Counted from the first letter of the stretch, positions 1-9,083 are shown. The stretch: 64,000 bases of DNA from Thiomicrorhabdus sp965602805 (GCA_965602805.1 CBFCZK010000004.1:62001-126000), one strand, 5' to 3'. The notes: generated by a model from the letters alone, not told the origin. Program-made: numbers and translations.

Positions 1-27
1 ATGTTTCACAAAGCGGTCTGCAATCGC

Positions 28-33
28 TATAAT
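28..33 (+). promoter_or_regulatory. -10 element of the tRNA promoter
   Basis: A perfect TATAAT lies 50 nt upstream of the tRNA gene. The only candidate -35 (TTTCAC at 4-9, 18 nt spacing) is weak. Transcription would start near 40, so the palindrome at 43-70 would be in the precursor leader. Confidence 0.5.
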
Positions 34-42
34 AAGCACCAC

Positions 43-70
43 TTAAACTCACCAGACCTGGTGAGTTTAA
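43..70. repeat. 28-nt near-perfect palindrome upstream of the tRNA
   Basis: Both 14-nt halves are complementary except at the central pair (A56/C57). The inner part, CACCAGACCTGGTG, is a one-base variant of the dispersed ACCAGGCCTGGT palindrome found elsewhere in this window. In RNA it would form a strong hairpin in the tRNA leader. Confidence 0.7.
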
Positions 71-82
71 AACTCCCTATTG

Positions 83-159
83 GGGCCCTTAGCTCAGCTG
101 GTTAGAGCATCCGACTCATAATCGGCAGGTCCGCGGTTCAAGTCCGCGAGGGCCCACCA
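83..159 (+). tRNA. tRNA with CAU anticodon (Met or Ile2)
   Basis: The 77-nt gene folds as a full cloverleaf. The acceptor stem pairs GGGCCCT (83-89) with AGGGCCC (149-155), followed by A156 and an encoded CCA. The anticodon CAT is at 117-119 and the T-stem is CGCGG/CCGCG. A CAU anticodon reads Met, or AUA Ile after lysidine modification. The body (CCTTAGCTCAG, CGACTCATAATCG, GGTTCAAGTCC) resembles the E. coli ileX-type tRNA-Ile2 more than elongator tRNA-Met, so Ile2 is a real possibility. The 3' half is the integration site of the island. Confidence 0.95.
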
Positions 160-182
160 TTTATATTTCTTTATATTCAATG
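111..182 (+). repeat. attL: island junction in the tRNA 3' half
   Basis: From the anticodon stem (111) to about 23 nt past the gene, the sequence repeats at 28661-28732. There are only two differences inside the tRNA part, both in the T-stem, and a few after it. A tRNA 3' half serving as attB for a tyrosine recombinase is the classical arrangement, and integration rebuilds the tRNA at this end. Confidence 0.9.
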
Positions 183-229
183 ACTTACGTCAACTTTCTA
201 TCTCGCTAACACTACCTTTTATTTTGTCT

Positions 230-248
230 GTGCAACCTATGTGCAACC
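230..248 (+). promoter_or_regulatory. GTGCAAC direct repeat, candidate integrase arm site (left)
   Basis: Two GTGCAAC copies start 11 bp apart (230 and 241), about 70 nt inside attL. The same arrangement occurs at 28517-28534 just inside attR. In a circular form both would flank the attP core, as arm-type integrase sites do. Confidence 0.5.
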
Positions 249-411
249 TTAGGTTCTTCTATTCCTTTAAATATCCAAATTTTGGCATGCTTCTACACTG
301 ACGCCTTCCCATTCGGTCAGTTGTCGGACGAGTTACAGAAATAGATGTAAACATCTATCCCTGTAAATACGTCTCAATTGTTTATATATTCATTCATGTT
401 AGTACCTATGG

Positions 412-438
412 ACCTACAGAACCTACAGAACCTACAGA
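412..438 (+). repeat. Three tandem copies of ACCTACAGA
   Basis: Three perfect 9-bp units in a row. A one-base variant of the unit (ACCTACAAA on the minus strand) is tandemly repeated three times at 26413-26439, near the other end of the island. The function is unknown; iteron-like protein binding is one possibility. Confidence 0.6.
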
Positions 439-453
439 ACTAAAGGGTATAAC

Positions 454-723
454 GTGTCAGTTGAAATCGACCCACCCTCTTTCGAGCGTTTCAATATTCA
501 AACAGTACCATCATTGGTGATCTATTTTGGTGATCCGTGATTTGAAGCTAAATGTGCAGTAGGACACCAACCAGAGAAAATGTCGGCTCTTGAAGAATGG
601 GAGGGAACAGTTGGTGATGTTTCAATCGGATACTCGATAGATGCCTTGCTTGATAACCCTGATAGCAAATTTAAGGGCTATTTAGAGTCTTTATCCAGTC
701 GATTAAGGGGTAACAACCTTTAA
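454..723 (+). pseudogene. TrbC-like F-type conjugation protein fragment with an internal stop
   Basis: The frame from GTG 454 to TAA 721-723 encodes 89 codons interrupted by TGA at 538-540. The translation has IDPPSFERFNIQTVPSLVIY before the stop and GDVSIGYSIDALL after it. This matches the TrbC/TraW-type pilus assembly pattern (ID-P-F-F-I-VP-LV, then GDVS-YALE). I infer a decayed remnant of a conjugative system. No other transfer genes remain nearby. Confidence 0.6.
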
Positions 724-727
724 ACAG

Positions 728-752
728 AAAAGCCCCATTACGGGGCTTTTTT
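728..752. terminator. Bidirectional rho-independent terminator
   Basis: GCCCC/GGGGC stem with a 5-nt loop, flanked by A and T runs. It lies between the TrbC relic (+) and the end of the lipoprotein gene (-), so it can serve both. Confidence 0.8.
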
Positions 753-783
753 ATTGCTGTAAATAGTAAGGCTAATGAGGGGG

Positions 784-1407
784 TTACTTTGTTCCTGTAA
801 AGAACTCAGAGATAGCTTGTGCGGTTAGCTTTTTAGTCATGCTAATGTAGTTTGAAAATGCAATATCACTTTTCATTCCAACAGTAGATTCATAATTATC
901 ACTCACAATAGAAAACACAACTTCTGGCACAAAGGTTTTGCCATCATCTTTCTCTTTAGGGTTGAGTTTCTTGTCGGCGTAGCGTTCAACAGTGTTTGCT
1001 AAAACGGCCTGGGCAACAGAACCGCCAAGTGAACCTACAATCATACTTCCCGATTGTGGCGCTTGATACAATTTGGTTTGAGCATGAGAGCTTCCCCATG
1101 CTGTAAAGCCGTTAAGAATAACTGTTACAGGACGACCTTCTGGGGTTAGCTTAATTCCCTTAGATTGCAGATTATCAATGACATCTTCTTGAGTTTCTTT
1201 CCAGTAAAATTCCCCAATGTCAGCACCATCAGCGACCTTAAATGCTAAGTTGATGTTTTTATCAGCAATCTTTTCATAGTTAGACACATCAACATGATAG
1301 CCGTTACGAATATCTGTTTTATTATCCTTAGTGATTATTGGTGATGTCGAACAGCCTGACAAGGTGATGACAGCCACAATAGATAAAGCAGTAATAAGTT
1401 TTTTCAT
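784..1407 (-). CDS. Putative outer-membrane lipoprotein
   Basis: This 207-aa protein begins with a lipoprotein signal: a Lys-Lys start, a hydrophobic segment and the lipobox LSGC, with Cys19 as the predicted lipidated residue. Mature processing by LspA and export to the envelope follow from that motif. A central Gly/Ser/Ala stretch (GSMIVGSLGGSVAQAV) may be a membrane-associating segment, as in complement-resistance or surface-exclusion lipoproteins. Overall similarity to TraT is too weak for me to name it. It sits alone at the left end of the island beside a conjugation relic, so a former role in exclusion is conceivable but unproven. Confidence 0.75.
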   Translation of the reverse strand: MKKLITALSIVAVITLSGCSTSPIITKDNKTDIRNGYHVDVSNYEKIADKNINLAFKVADGADIGEFYWKETQEDVIDNLQSKGIKLTPEGRPVTVILNGFTAWGSSHAQTKLYQAPQSGSMIVGSLGGSVAQAVLANTVERYADKKLNPKEKDDGKTFVPEVVFSIVSDNYESTVGMKSDIAFSNYISMTKKLTAQAISEFFTGTK

Positions 1408-2389
1408 TAGTTTTTCCTAAAATAAACTGTTGGCGTGATAAATTTAAAAAATGTTGGATCTATGAACTTTAACATTGGGATGTTACTCGAGTGAAACACT
1501 CGCCTAAGAGTTGATAAGAAGCCATTTTCTGCTTTGAGCAAAGATGGCATAAATTCTAGCAGCTTTACTAGTTTAGGTGCCTTTTTTTATATATAGGCTT
1601 TTTATAAGGATATTAGCTATGACCCTCGTGAGAATAGAGGAGGTTTGTGACCATTTCTTAAAATAGGAGGTTAAAGTAAGTAGTGGTTATCTATTGTAGA
1701 TGGTTAGTGCTAGTTAAATTAAATACTTATGGGTACCGTGATGCGTTCTTCCAATAGTGCAATCAATGGATGGGTTTATGGATCCTTTTTTACATGTAAT
1801 ATCTATTTCAATAGATGCATGTTCAAAGGTTTTGCAATGATGGAAGACTTTGTTTAAACTTAAGACTGTTAGTCACTACGCAGACGAACACCAGGAATGG
1901 TGGCCTAGTGCCTCACCTAGTAATAGGTTCCTGTCCATGTACGGTATAAGCAAGTAGAAATCGTGAAGAAAATTAAGCCCCTTAATTGGGGCTTTTTTAT
2001 TGTCTGAGCAAAAAGGATAGATTGTGATTCTAATAGGATAAATTATGATTTGACCAACTGTTTTTAGCTCTTAAAATCACGATCTGGCAAGCCCCTAGTT
2101 TTCTAGACACTCCTTCCTAACCAAGATTAGGGAGGATGGTGGCATAATAATAAACGGCCTAATTCTGCAATTGGACGAGTGCCACCAAGGTATTTACTAG
2201 ATACAGTATAACCATCTACTTTTAACATCGCTTAAAAATGGGGGGATTACAATATCACTACCAGTTAAGTGGTTCTTTTGTTGAACTAACCAAGTTTCGA
2301 TTCACAATTATCTCTGCGGTAGGTGTCTTCAGCGGACGGAATTACAACGTCAATCTTTTGATTATAAAAATTTAAGTGCTTTGTTGTAT
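1408..2389. other. AT-rich gene-poor stretch with one terminator
   Basis: No intact gene is seen in nearly 1 kb. A hairpin AAGCCCC/GGGGCTT plus T-run at 1975-1998 is a good terminator. The frame just before it (about 1870-1960) translates to a short gene-end-like peptide (RFLSMYGISK then stop), perhaps the vestige of a decayed gene. Nothing else is recognisable. Confidence 0.5.
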
Positions 2390-3586
2390 ATGTTGGTGTT
2401 AGACTCTTTTTCATCAGTAAAAAAACTTAGAGAGCACTATATGTTTTACAAAAATCAAACCCCAGCACAACAAGATAAATATAAAGAACTCTTGACCATG
2501 GTCGGCTCATTGTCAAGATTGTATACGGATAATGATGTGCCTTACCTGTATTACAGAACAGCTGAGAATATTTTTTGCTTAGCGTTTGATGCAGACAATC
2601 TTTCACGCGGAGATGTTTCTGTAGATGCAAAAAAAGGTGAGATTGGAATAGGGTTAAAAACCTTTTTACATAGTAACGGTGCCACATTTCAAAAAATTGC
2701 TGAATTTAATGCGATTAGTAATGAGTTTGAAGGGAAGTCAGATGAAGAAATTATTTTACTGGTTGCAAGCTCAAGAAATGAAAGATTAAGAGCTACGAAA
2801 GTGTTGTTTGGTCTTAAATCCATTATTTATCATTGTGTTACAAGGGTGGAAGGCGGTAATCAATTCTATGAGTTCAATATGGATGAAATAGATGAAAAAA
2901 GTATTGCTTTAATGAAGTCAGGCAAAAACACGCTTAAATTTGAGGATGGAATCAATGAGTATAGTTTTAATAAATCAAAAACTACACTTTATAAACGTTT
3001 TAAATGTATAAAATCGATTCAGAGTATTAAAGTAGGGATTCTTGACAATCCCTTCAAGGATCTTGGGTGTCTATCTAAAAAGAGTACTCAAACAAGTATG
3101 ACCTCAACAAAGAAGACAGTTAATCCATTTGTCTATCTCCCTCTTTATGCTCCATCCTCAAAAAGTATGGAACCTGCTGAAAAAAGTGGTTTAAATCAAT
3201 GGAATGCAGGAGGTAGAAAGAGGGATGCTGACGAAGCTTATATTCCAGTGCCAGCTTGGATACATCGAAAGTTTCCAGGTTTTTTTCCTAAAAATAACAA
3301 AACTGTTTTTGAATTAATTTTACCAAATGGTGAAAAATTAAGTGCATCACTATGCCAGCAAGGACGTAAAGGTCTTATGAGCAACCCAAATAAAAAATTA
3401 GGAAAATGGCTCTTAAGAGATGTTTTTAACCTTAAAAAACGCACTCTATTAACCAGGCATATTCTTAATATGGCTGATATTGATTCGGCAAGAATTGAAA
3501 AACTTGCTGTTGGAAAGTATTCTATTGATTTTACTTCAACTGGCCACTATGAAAAATTTAAGAAGACGAATCTTGGTAAGGTGTAA
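2390..3586 (+). CDS. Putative type II restriction endonuclease, B3-like C-terminus
   Basis: About 398 aa. I use ATG 2390; two in-frame TTG codons lie just upstream, and no clear ribosome-binding site decides. The C-terminal third (about 270-400) has the pattern IPVPAWIHRKFPGFFP, then ELILPNGEKLSASL and KLGKWLLRDVF. This resembles the B3-like DNA-recognition domain of NgoFVII/EcoRII-type endonucleases. The N-terminal part contains DVSVDAKKGEIGIGLKTF, a possible D...G.K nuclease core. It converges on a C5-cytosine methylase gene, the usual partner. The endonuclease role is an inference from domain pattern and neighbour. Confidence 0.5.
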   Translation: MLVLDSFSSVKKLREHYMFYKNQTPAQQDKYKELLTMVGSLSRLYTDNDVPYLYYRTAENIFCLAFDADNLSRGDVSVDAKKGEIGIGLKTFLHSNGATFQKIAEFNAISNEFEGKSDEEIILLVASSRNERLRATKVLFGLKSIIYHCVTRVEGGNQFYEFNMDEIDEKSIALMKSGKNTLKFEDGINEYSFNKSKTTLYKRFKCIKSIQSIKVGILDNPFKDLGCLSKKSTQTSMTSTKKTVNPFVYLPLYAPSSKSMEPAEKSGLNQWNAGGRKRDADEAYIPVPAWIHRKFPGFFPKNNKTVFELILPNGEKLSASLCQQGRKGLMSNPNKKLGKWLLRDVFNLKKRTLLTRHILNMADIDSARIEKLAVGKYSIDFTSTGHYEKFKKTNLGKV

Positions 3587-3736
3587 GTTTACCGGCTGTT
3601 TTGTTAAAGGTGAATATATGGAGGGATTTCACAGTAATCTGTGATTTTAGGCCTTTAGGCTTAATCTGACGATTCCTTATTTTTATTCCGTAGCATGTCA
3701 GATTAAGTTAAAGGTTTTACATTTTATAAGCGGGTG

Positions 3737-4819
3737 TTATTCAGGCTTAATAAATGTCTTTGTTACAACATCATATTCATTAATACAATTATTTGTTATT
3801 TGCGGAGTAATTCCATCTAAGACATTTTGTATTCTTTCAGCAAATGCGTATATGCCAACAGCAGGTACGGCATTTCCGATCTGTCTTCTTACTTCTGTGT
3901 TACTTCCCTTAAAGATTAAGTCATCTGGAAACCCTTGAAGTCGAGCTCTTTCCCTGTTGGTTAATGCCCGCGGTTCTTCATAGTGATAAGTCCAAGTTCC
4001 GCCTCCACCAGAAGCAATTACTGTATATGCGGGTTTAGCTCTATCGAGCTTTCTATATATATTTGACATTAATCCTTTAACAGCCAAGTGTTCAGGAAGA
4101 TCCTTATAATTTCCACCTTCAGGGATCGCTTTAAGCTTTTCCGTTGTGCTGTTAAGTTGTTTTATGAATGAATGGTTTATACAATTTGTATCGATTTCAT
4201 GAAAGGCTTCTAGGGAAGTTCTATGTTGGTCTTTATTAGTGAATTCAGGTGGAATAAAGTCCGTTTTTATATCATTCCTAACCCCTATAAATAAAACCCT
4301 TTGACGAAGCTGAGGGACACCAAAGTCAGCGAAGTTGACTAAAAATATTTTTAGTTTGTAGCCAGTGTCTTCAAACCTTTGTTTAATTATTTTGACAGCT
4401 TCACCTTTGTTTGCTGACAATATACCTTTAACATTTTCTGCTAGAAAAACCTTTGGTTTGAAGTGCTCTACATAGTGCGCATAGCTTTCATATAACTGAC
4501 CATTAAGATCATCTTTAAGGCCTGCTTGTTTTCCAACAACACTGAAGGTTACACATGGAAAGCCACCAAGTAATACATCGTAATTACTGTTTGGGATTTT
4601 TGTATAGTCGAACTCGATAATATTTTCATTGAGTGCTTTTGTCCTCTTGAAATATTTATTATCATTTTCAATAGTTTTGCAAGCATCAGTGTTGATGTCC
4701 AAACTGATTTCGGTGTTAAATTTTAATCTGGGGAATTTTTGTCCTAAGAAATTAAAATCGCCATGAAAGCCGATATCTAGCCCACCGGCACCTGTGAATG
4801 TTGAGATTATTTTATACAC
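3737..4819 (-). CDS. DNA (cytosine-5)-methyltransferase
   Basis: This 360-aa enzyme transfers a methyl group from S-adenosylmethionine to C5 of cytosine in DNA. Family motifs appear in order: FTGAGGLDIGF (motif I, 8-18), GGFPCVTFS with the catalytic Pro-Cys at 88-89 (IV), ENV at 128-130 (VI), QLRQRVLFIGV (VIII) and RQIGNAVP near the C-terminus (X). The length is typical for a stand-alone methylase. It converges with the putative endonuclease to its left and diverges from the DUF6471/McrBC-like genes to its right. With the Vsr gene at 8.6 kb this suggests a type II restriction-modification locus. The target sequence cannot be read from the gene. Confidence 0.93.
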   Translation of the reverse strand: MYKIISTFTGAGGLDIGFHGDFNFLGQKFPRLKFNTEISLDINTDACKTIENDNKYFKRTKALNENIIEFDYTKIPNSNYDVLLGGFPCVTFSVVGKQAGLKDDLNGQLYESYAHYVEHFKPKVFLAENVKGILSANKGEAVKIIKQRFEDTGYKLKIFLVNFADFGVPQLRQRVLFIGVRNDIKTDFIPPEFTNKDQHRTSLEAFHEIDTNCINHSFIKQLNSTTEKLKAIPEGGNYKDLPEHLAVKGLMSNIYRKLDRAKPAYTVIASGGGGTWTYHYEEPRALTNRERARLQGFPDDLIFKGSNTEVRRQIGNAVPAVGIYAFAERIQNVLDGITPQITNNCINEYDVVTKTFIKPE

Positions 4820-4958
4820 TAAATGAGGCCTTTATAGTTTTTTTGTGTCTTAAGTATTCGTATTGTAATGAAAACGCTGCGCACAAGCAAGTATATAGTG
4901 GCGTGAAGAATAAATATATTACAATCAGGATATTTATAATTCGATGGTTTAAATTCAG

Positions 4959-5168
4959 ATGAAAACTAAGGCAAAGTTTATCTTAAAAAACGAACTTTTA
5001 AAAAAAGATATCAATTATGTTCAGTTAGCAGAGTTGATGGTAAAAAAAGGGTACAGTGAAACGCCAGATACGATAAGAACAAAAGTTCACCGTGGGGCTT
5101 TTTCCTTTGCTTTTGTATTAGAAGTTTTTGATGCTCTGGATCTAGAAATAAAGATTTCAGCTTCATAG
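4959..5168 (+). CDS. DUF6471 small helical protein
   Basis: A 69-aa protein with the DUF6471 pattern: a basic start, then LLKKDINYVQLAELM, SETPDTIRTKVHRGAFSFAFVLEVFDALDL. This helical, Cro/HTH-like fold is often found beside mobile-element and restriction genes. It starts 139 nt after the divergent methylase gene and is followed 36 nt later by the McrBC-like operon. A controller-type regulator of this defence cluster is therefore plausible, though not shown. The only direct evidence is the sequence pattern and the position. Confidence 0.7.
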   Translation: MKTKAKFILKNELLKKDINYVQLAELMVKKGYSETPDTIRTKVHRGAFSFAFVLEVFDALDLEIKISAS

Positions 5169-5204
5169 TAAGTATTGGTTTGTTCAAGATAAAAGAGTGA
5201 GTAA

Positions 5205-5918
5205 ATGATAAGTTTTTATAATATAAAGTTGAGTTGTCCAAAATCAACCAAAGTTGGTTTTAGTCAGTTTTCAGTATTGATCAACGATTTGATTGATGGA
5301 AATGTTGTTAATGGTCAAACGTTGGAAAATATACCTAATTTGTTAGACGTAGCATCTAAAGATGATCTTGTTGTTCTGCATATAGGAGGCGATTCTTCGA
5401 ATAAAAAATCACTTACAGGAGTGGGTGAGAATTTTACAAATGGAATATATGCTGTAGGTAAAATTCAATCGTTAGATCTTGCAGGTAAAAAAGTATCTCT
5501 TGATCTTTATCCAATTGAAAGGGTTTGTACTAAATTGGAACTTTACCCTTTTCCTCAGTTTATAAACAATCTTGGCGTTGCAACAAAGGGAATTCCTAAT
5601 CAAGCAGGTCTTTATAGATTAGAACAATCTATCGCACAAAGTTTTTTTGAGTATTTAACTCTGGAAGGAATATTAGGAAAAGCAGCCATCATTGTTTCTT
5701 CTATTTTAAGTAAGGGATATCTGTTAAAAGGAATGAAAGACTTCTATGCTGATAAGTCGTTAACGACGAAAGAAGTCTTAGTTGATATGAGCAATGACTT
5801 TGGCATTCCTAGCCGTGAAGCGTCAGAGCATGAAGAGGCGCCAAAGAAAGAAATAAAAGATCAAGCTCCTCCTTTTAAAAACTTTTTAGTAGATTATATT
5901 GAAAAGGAAGATTCATGA
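5205..5918 (+). CDS. Putative modified-DNA reader of a McrBC-like system
   Basis: This 237-aa protein overlaps the following AAA+ gene by 4 nt, so the two are translationally coupled. Its central part (DDLVVLHIGGDSSNKKSLTG, NGIYAVGKIQSLD, KVSLDLYPIE) has the alternating strands and Gly/Tyr positions of EVE/PUA-like or McrB N-terminal reader domains. The C-terminus is a charged Glu/Lys-rich tail. In E. coli McrB the reader and GTPase form one chain, whereas here the reader would be a separate gene. The reader role is inferred from gene order; I do not recognise a named family with certainty. Confidence 0.5.
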   Translation: MISFYNIKLSCPKSTKVGFSQFSVLINDLIDGNVVNGQTLENIPNLLDVASKDDLVVLHIGGDSSNKKSLTGVGENFTNGIYAVGKIQSLDLAGKKVSLDLYPIERVCTKLELYPFPQFINNLGVATKGIPNQAGLYRLEQSIAQSFFEYLTLEGILGKAAIIVSSILSKGYLLKGMKDFYADKSLTTKEVLVDMSNDFGIPSREASEHEEAPKKEIKDQAPPFKNFLVDYIEKEDS

Positions 5919-6982
5919 GTAATATTCACTTTAAAATTGGCCAGCCAAACACGGGTAAAAGTTTTGGTTTTGAGGAAAGGCAATTAAGCGCAGAATCAAA
6001 GTTTTCATCAAAAAAAATAAAGTACCTTAAAATTGCTGTTTCAGGTGGTATTGGAAACGAGTATAAAGGTCTACAAAACACTGATCTTGCCATTTCTTTT
6101 GATCCTATAAAGCAAACACTTCGTTTTGGTGAATTCTTACAGATGTTAATGTCTGCAATTATCCAGCCGACAATCCCTCATATCGTATTTTTAGATGACT
6201 TTCATAATCAAGATATATCAAGTTTACTGTCTGAATACACCCCTCTTTTTAAAAGCCAACAGATGCGTGACTTGACAAGCTTAACTGAGAATGTTCTAAC
6301 AATATCAGAGCATATCGATTTGTTGAAGATGGATGAGTTTGAAAGCTCGGATAGTTTTATAAATAAATGGAACTCTTTTATTGATTGTTTAAAGGATATC
6401 CCCGTTTCTCCAATCACAAACCGGATTTCAGGCTCGCAAATCAAATTGGTGTTTCCGGCTAATTTTTACCTTTATGGCGCCGCAAACTTTAATGAAAAAA
6501 CGCTTAATATTTTTTCGGACTGGGCTGATAGAGCACTAATAGAAGTGGTAGATCCTATTGTTGAACAGGATGAAAGTTTCATTACTTCTGTGAGTGATGA
6601 GGCGGTTGAATTCATAACCTGTATTAAATTATTAAATGAAAACTTAAGAAAAATATTGTCTGATGAGTATCAGATTTTTGATTATGAACGTTATTGTTTT
6701 GGTGTATGGAAGGCTGTAAACAGTAATGGAGAAGTTTTTTCGGATATTAAAGAACAAGTCACCGTTGTTAAGTTCTTCTTTTCGATGATTAAAAACGCAA
6801 TGGTATATAACAACAAGAACAGTCTTGTTAATGAAGTTGGGGTTGAATTAGTCAATTTAATGCAATCTGACCAATGGTTTAAAGATCATATCTTCAATGT
6901 AGAAGATGACACTTTAAACCTTGAGGATGAGCGCAATAAAGCCCTTAAGGCACTGCATGAATTACGTATGTATGAAAGTTAA
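5915..6982 (+). CDS. McrB-like AAA+ NTPase
   Basis: 355 aa. It begins at the NTPase domain with no N-terminal reader domain: Walker A is GQPNTGKS at residues 9-16 and Walker B is VFLDDFHN at 91-98. A later segment, LYGAANFNEKT, matches the McrB-type sensor region, and DRALIEVVDP could carry the arginine finger. By family knowledge such proteins form hexamers that hydrolyse GTP or ATP to drive DNA translocation and recruit the McrC nuclease. The 4-nt overlap with the upstream reader gene and the McrC-like gene 9 nt downstream support one complex. Confidence 0.8.
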   Translation: MSNIHFKIGQPNTGKSFGFEERQLSAESKFSSKKIKYLKIAVSGGIGNEYKGLQNTDLAISFDPIKQTLRFGEFLQMLMSAIIQPTIPHIVFLDDFHNQDISSLLSEYTPLFKSQQMRDLTSLTENVLTISEHIDLLKMDEFESSDSFINKWNSFIDCLKDIPVSPITNRISGSQIKLVFPANFYLYGAANFNEKTLNIFSDWADRALIEVVDPIVEQDESFITSVSDEAVEFITCIKLLNENLRKILSDEYQIFDYERYCFGVWKAVNSNGEVFSDIKEQVTVVKFFFSMIKNAMVYNNKNSLVNEVGVELVNLMQSDQWFKDHIFNVEDDTLNLEDERNKALKALHELRMYES

Positions 6983-6991
6983 GGGCTAAAC

Positions 6992-8428
6992 ATGTTTTTA
7001 GTTCATTTTCAAAACGACACGGTTTCCATCGCATACCAGGATCAAAGCAGTGAAGGTAACTTAGTAGGACCATCCTTAATCAGCAAGCTTAAGGCATCTA
7101 AAATTCCGAAAGTTATTTACAATAAAATTAATGATTTATTTATAAATAACTCTGCTATTGGTGAAAGTTTCGACAGACAAAAGAATTATGTGAATTCTGT
7201 GAGCACCTATATTGATGTTGTTCATGAAGTAAAAGGATCAAAAGTTTATTTTCTTAATCTATATATCTTGCCAAAAGATATTAAGCTTAAATATGACCCA
7301 ACTCAAACTGATGAAGAAATCATAAGAAAAATTGAAAGACTTTCTTTTAGGATTTATCAGCTATATACAACCCAAGTAAATCATAGGAATGTCCATCTTA
7401 AAGTTTTAAAAGAGTTCAAAGGAGAGACCCTTCTTGATTTTCAAATGCAGTTTTATAAAAAAGAACTCGAAAGGCTTCATGATCACTTAATAAACTATAC
7501 TCGGAGCTTAAAGGATCATATCATTTGCTCCGATAAACATGTTGGGGTCATGATTGATGATTTAAATACCCTTGAGGGGAATCCTCTTAAGCGTTATCAG
7601 TTTGTAAAAATGCCACATCAAAACGATTTGATTATTTTTGTATATTCACTCTTATGTTTTTTAAAAACAGAGAGGTTAGAAGTTTTCAAGGAGCACGCTT
7701 CTTTTAAAGAATTAATTTCAATAATTGAGAAAATCAATAGTTTTTTGAAGAAGATATCAACCTCTTCATATCTCAGGCAGGAAGAAGTTACGGTTAAAAA
7801 CTTATCACATTTTTTTCAAACGTATAGAAACTCTTCTGAGGTTAAAAAAAATAGAGTGGTTTTAGAGATACTGGAAGGCATATTTTTTAATCAATTAAAA
7901 GAAGGGGTCTTTCTCGCTAAATCTATTGATATGACAAAAATGTTCGAGCAGGTTGTTGAGAAACGGTTGAAAATTCAATATGGACATAATCTTTTCATTG
8001 GTGATGAAAATCGCGGAAAAATACTAGGTATAAAGCCATACAGCGGTGAACTGAATCACATCAATTTTTTACTTGAAAAAGATCACAGGAAAAGTATTAA
8101 ACAATTTCCTGATTTCCTTATTCAAGATGGAGCTGTTAATCATATCGTTGATGCTAAGTATAAGCTCCATCATAAGACCCTTGAAAGGGGAACTATCTGG
8201 CAAGTGCTTATTTATGCAAAGCTGTTTAATAAGTCAAAAGATATGAAGAGTATAAAAAAGGTTGTTGTGTATGCTCAAAAATCTGACGTGGATTTAGATG
8301 ATTTTTCTGATTTAAACATAAACTTTGATCAAGGGATAAATATTGATTCAGCAGTTGAGACTTATCAAGAAAATGTTTTTGATAGTGAGATTGGTTTTTT
8401 AGGTATAAAAACCTTTTGCTTGTTCTGA
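6992..8428 (+). CDS. McrC-like PD-(D/E)XK nuclease
   Basis: 478 aa. The long N-terminal helical and beta region is followed by FEQVVEKRL (318-326). A nuclease core comes next, with Pro-Asp at 373-374 and DAKYK at 387-391, the D...(D/E)xK signature of the McrC/LlaJI-like family; WQVLIYAKLF follows as in McrC. It would cut DNA when loaded by the McrB-like partner encoded just upstream. The target may be modified cytosine (type IV) or the unmethylated site of the adjacent C5 methylase (LlaJI-like type II). The sequence does not decide between these. Confidence 0.8.
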   Translation: MFLVHFQNDTVSIAYQDQSSEGNLVGPSLISKLKASKIPKVIYNKINDLFINNSAIGESFDRQKNYVNSVSTYIDVVHEVKGSKVYFLNLYILPKDIKLKYDPTQTDEEIIRKIERLSFRIYQLYTTQVNHRNVHLKVLKEFKGETLLDFQMQFYKKELERLHDHLINYTRSLKDHIICSDKHVGVMIDDLNTLEGNPLKRYQFVKMPHQNDLIIFVYSLLCFLKTERLEVFKEHASFKELISIIEKINSFLKKISTSSYLRQEEVTVKNLSHFFQTYRNSSEVKKNRVVLEILEGIFFNQLKEGVFLAKSIDMTKMFEQVVEKRLKIQYGHNLFIGDENRGKILGIKPYSGELNHINFLLEKDHRKSIKQFPDFLIQDGAVNHIVDAKYKLHHKTLERGTIWQVLIYAKLFNKSKDMKSIKKVVVYAQKSDVDLDDFSDLNINFDQGINIDSAVETYQENVFDSEIGFLGIKTFCLF

Positions 8429-8644
8429 TCTTCCGGGGAATTATCCGGAACATTAACTGCTCCTGTAATAAAAAACTGAGTGAAATAAATTAATAAATCA
8501 CAAAATATGTGAAGATACCTTATGTTGTGGACTGTAAGGAAAATCGGGGCGTTATTGCCACAATAATTAAACAGAAAACCAGGAGCTTGCCAGTATCAGG
8601 GTAATGATAAGCTGTTTGATGCATTGTTTATAATGAGGTCGGCT

Positions 8645-9067
8645 ATGACAGATACATTCAGTAGTGAGCAGCGATCTGTAATTATGGGAAAAATAAAGGG
8701 AAAGGATACCGAGCCTGAATTATTGGTACGTAAATTCATGCACGGTAAGAGTTTCCGGTTTCGCTTGCATGACAGGAAACTACCATGCCACCCTGATATA
8801 GTGCTAAAAAAATATAAGACTGTCATTTTTGTGAATGGATGTTTCTGGCATGGACATGAGAATTGTAAATACTTTAGGTTACCCAAGAGCAATGTTGAAT
8901 ACTGGAAAAACAAAATAACCACAAACAGGGATAGGGACAAAAAGTGTATTCAACAACTTGAGCAATTAGGGTGGACGGTGTATGTGATTTGGACATGTGA
9001 ATTGAAGGGTAATAGAAAACAAGAAACTCTAAATAGATTGGTTAAGACTCTTTCTAGTCGTATGTAA
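8645..9067 (+). CDS. vsr: Very short patch repair endonuclease Vsr
   Basis: 140 aa from ATG 8645; the frame is open further up, but GAGG lies just before this ATG. Vsr nicks 5' of the T in T:G mismatches left by deamination of 5-methylcytosine, starting repair to C:G. The family residues are visible: an early SVIMGKIKGKDTEPEL, Asp51 in CHPDIVLKKY, and the zinc/metal-site segment CFWHGHENCKYFRLP. Such genes accompany C5-cytosine methylases, here the one at 3737-4819. A hairpin terminator follows at 9084. Confidence 0.95.
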   Translation: MTDTFSSEQRSVIMGKIKGKDTEPELLVRKFMHGKSFRFRLHDRKLPCHPDIVLKKYKTVIFVNGCFWHGHENCKYFRLPKSNVEYWKNKITTNRDRDKKCIQQLEQLGWTVYVIWTCELKGNRKQETLNRLVKTLSSRM

Positions 9068-9083
9068 GCATGGTTTTTCTGAT

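Noticed and set aside
412..438. CRISPR array
   Set aside because: The 9-bp units are directly tandem without spacers.
784..1407. TraT surface-exclusion protein
   Set aside because: Lipoprotein signal and Gly-rich segment are suggestive, but the overall sequence does not match TraT well enough to name it.
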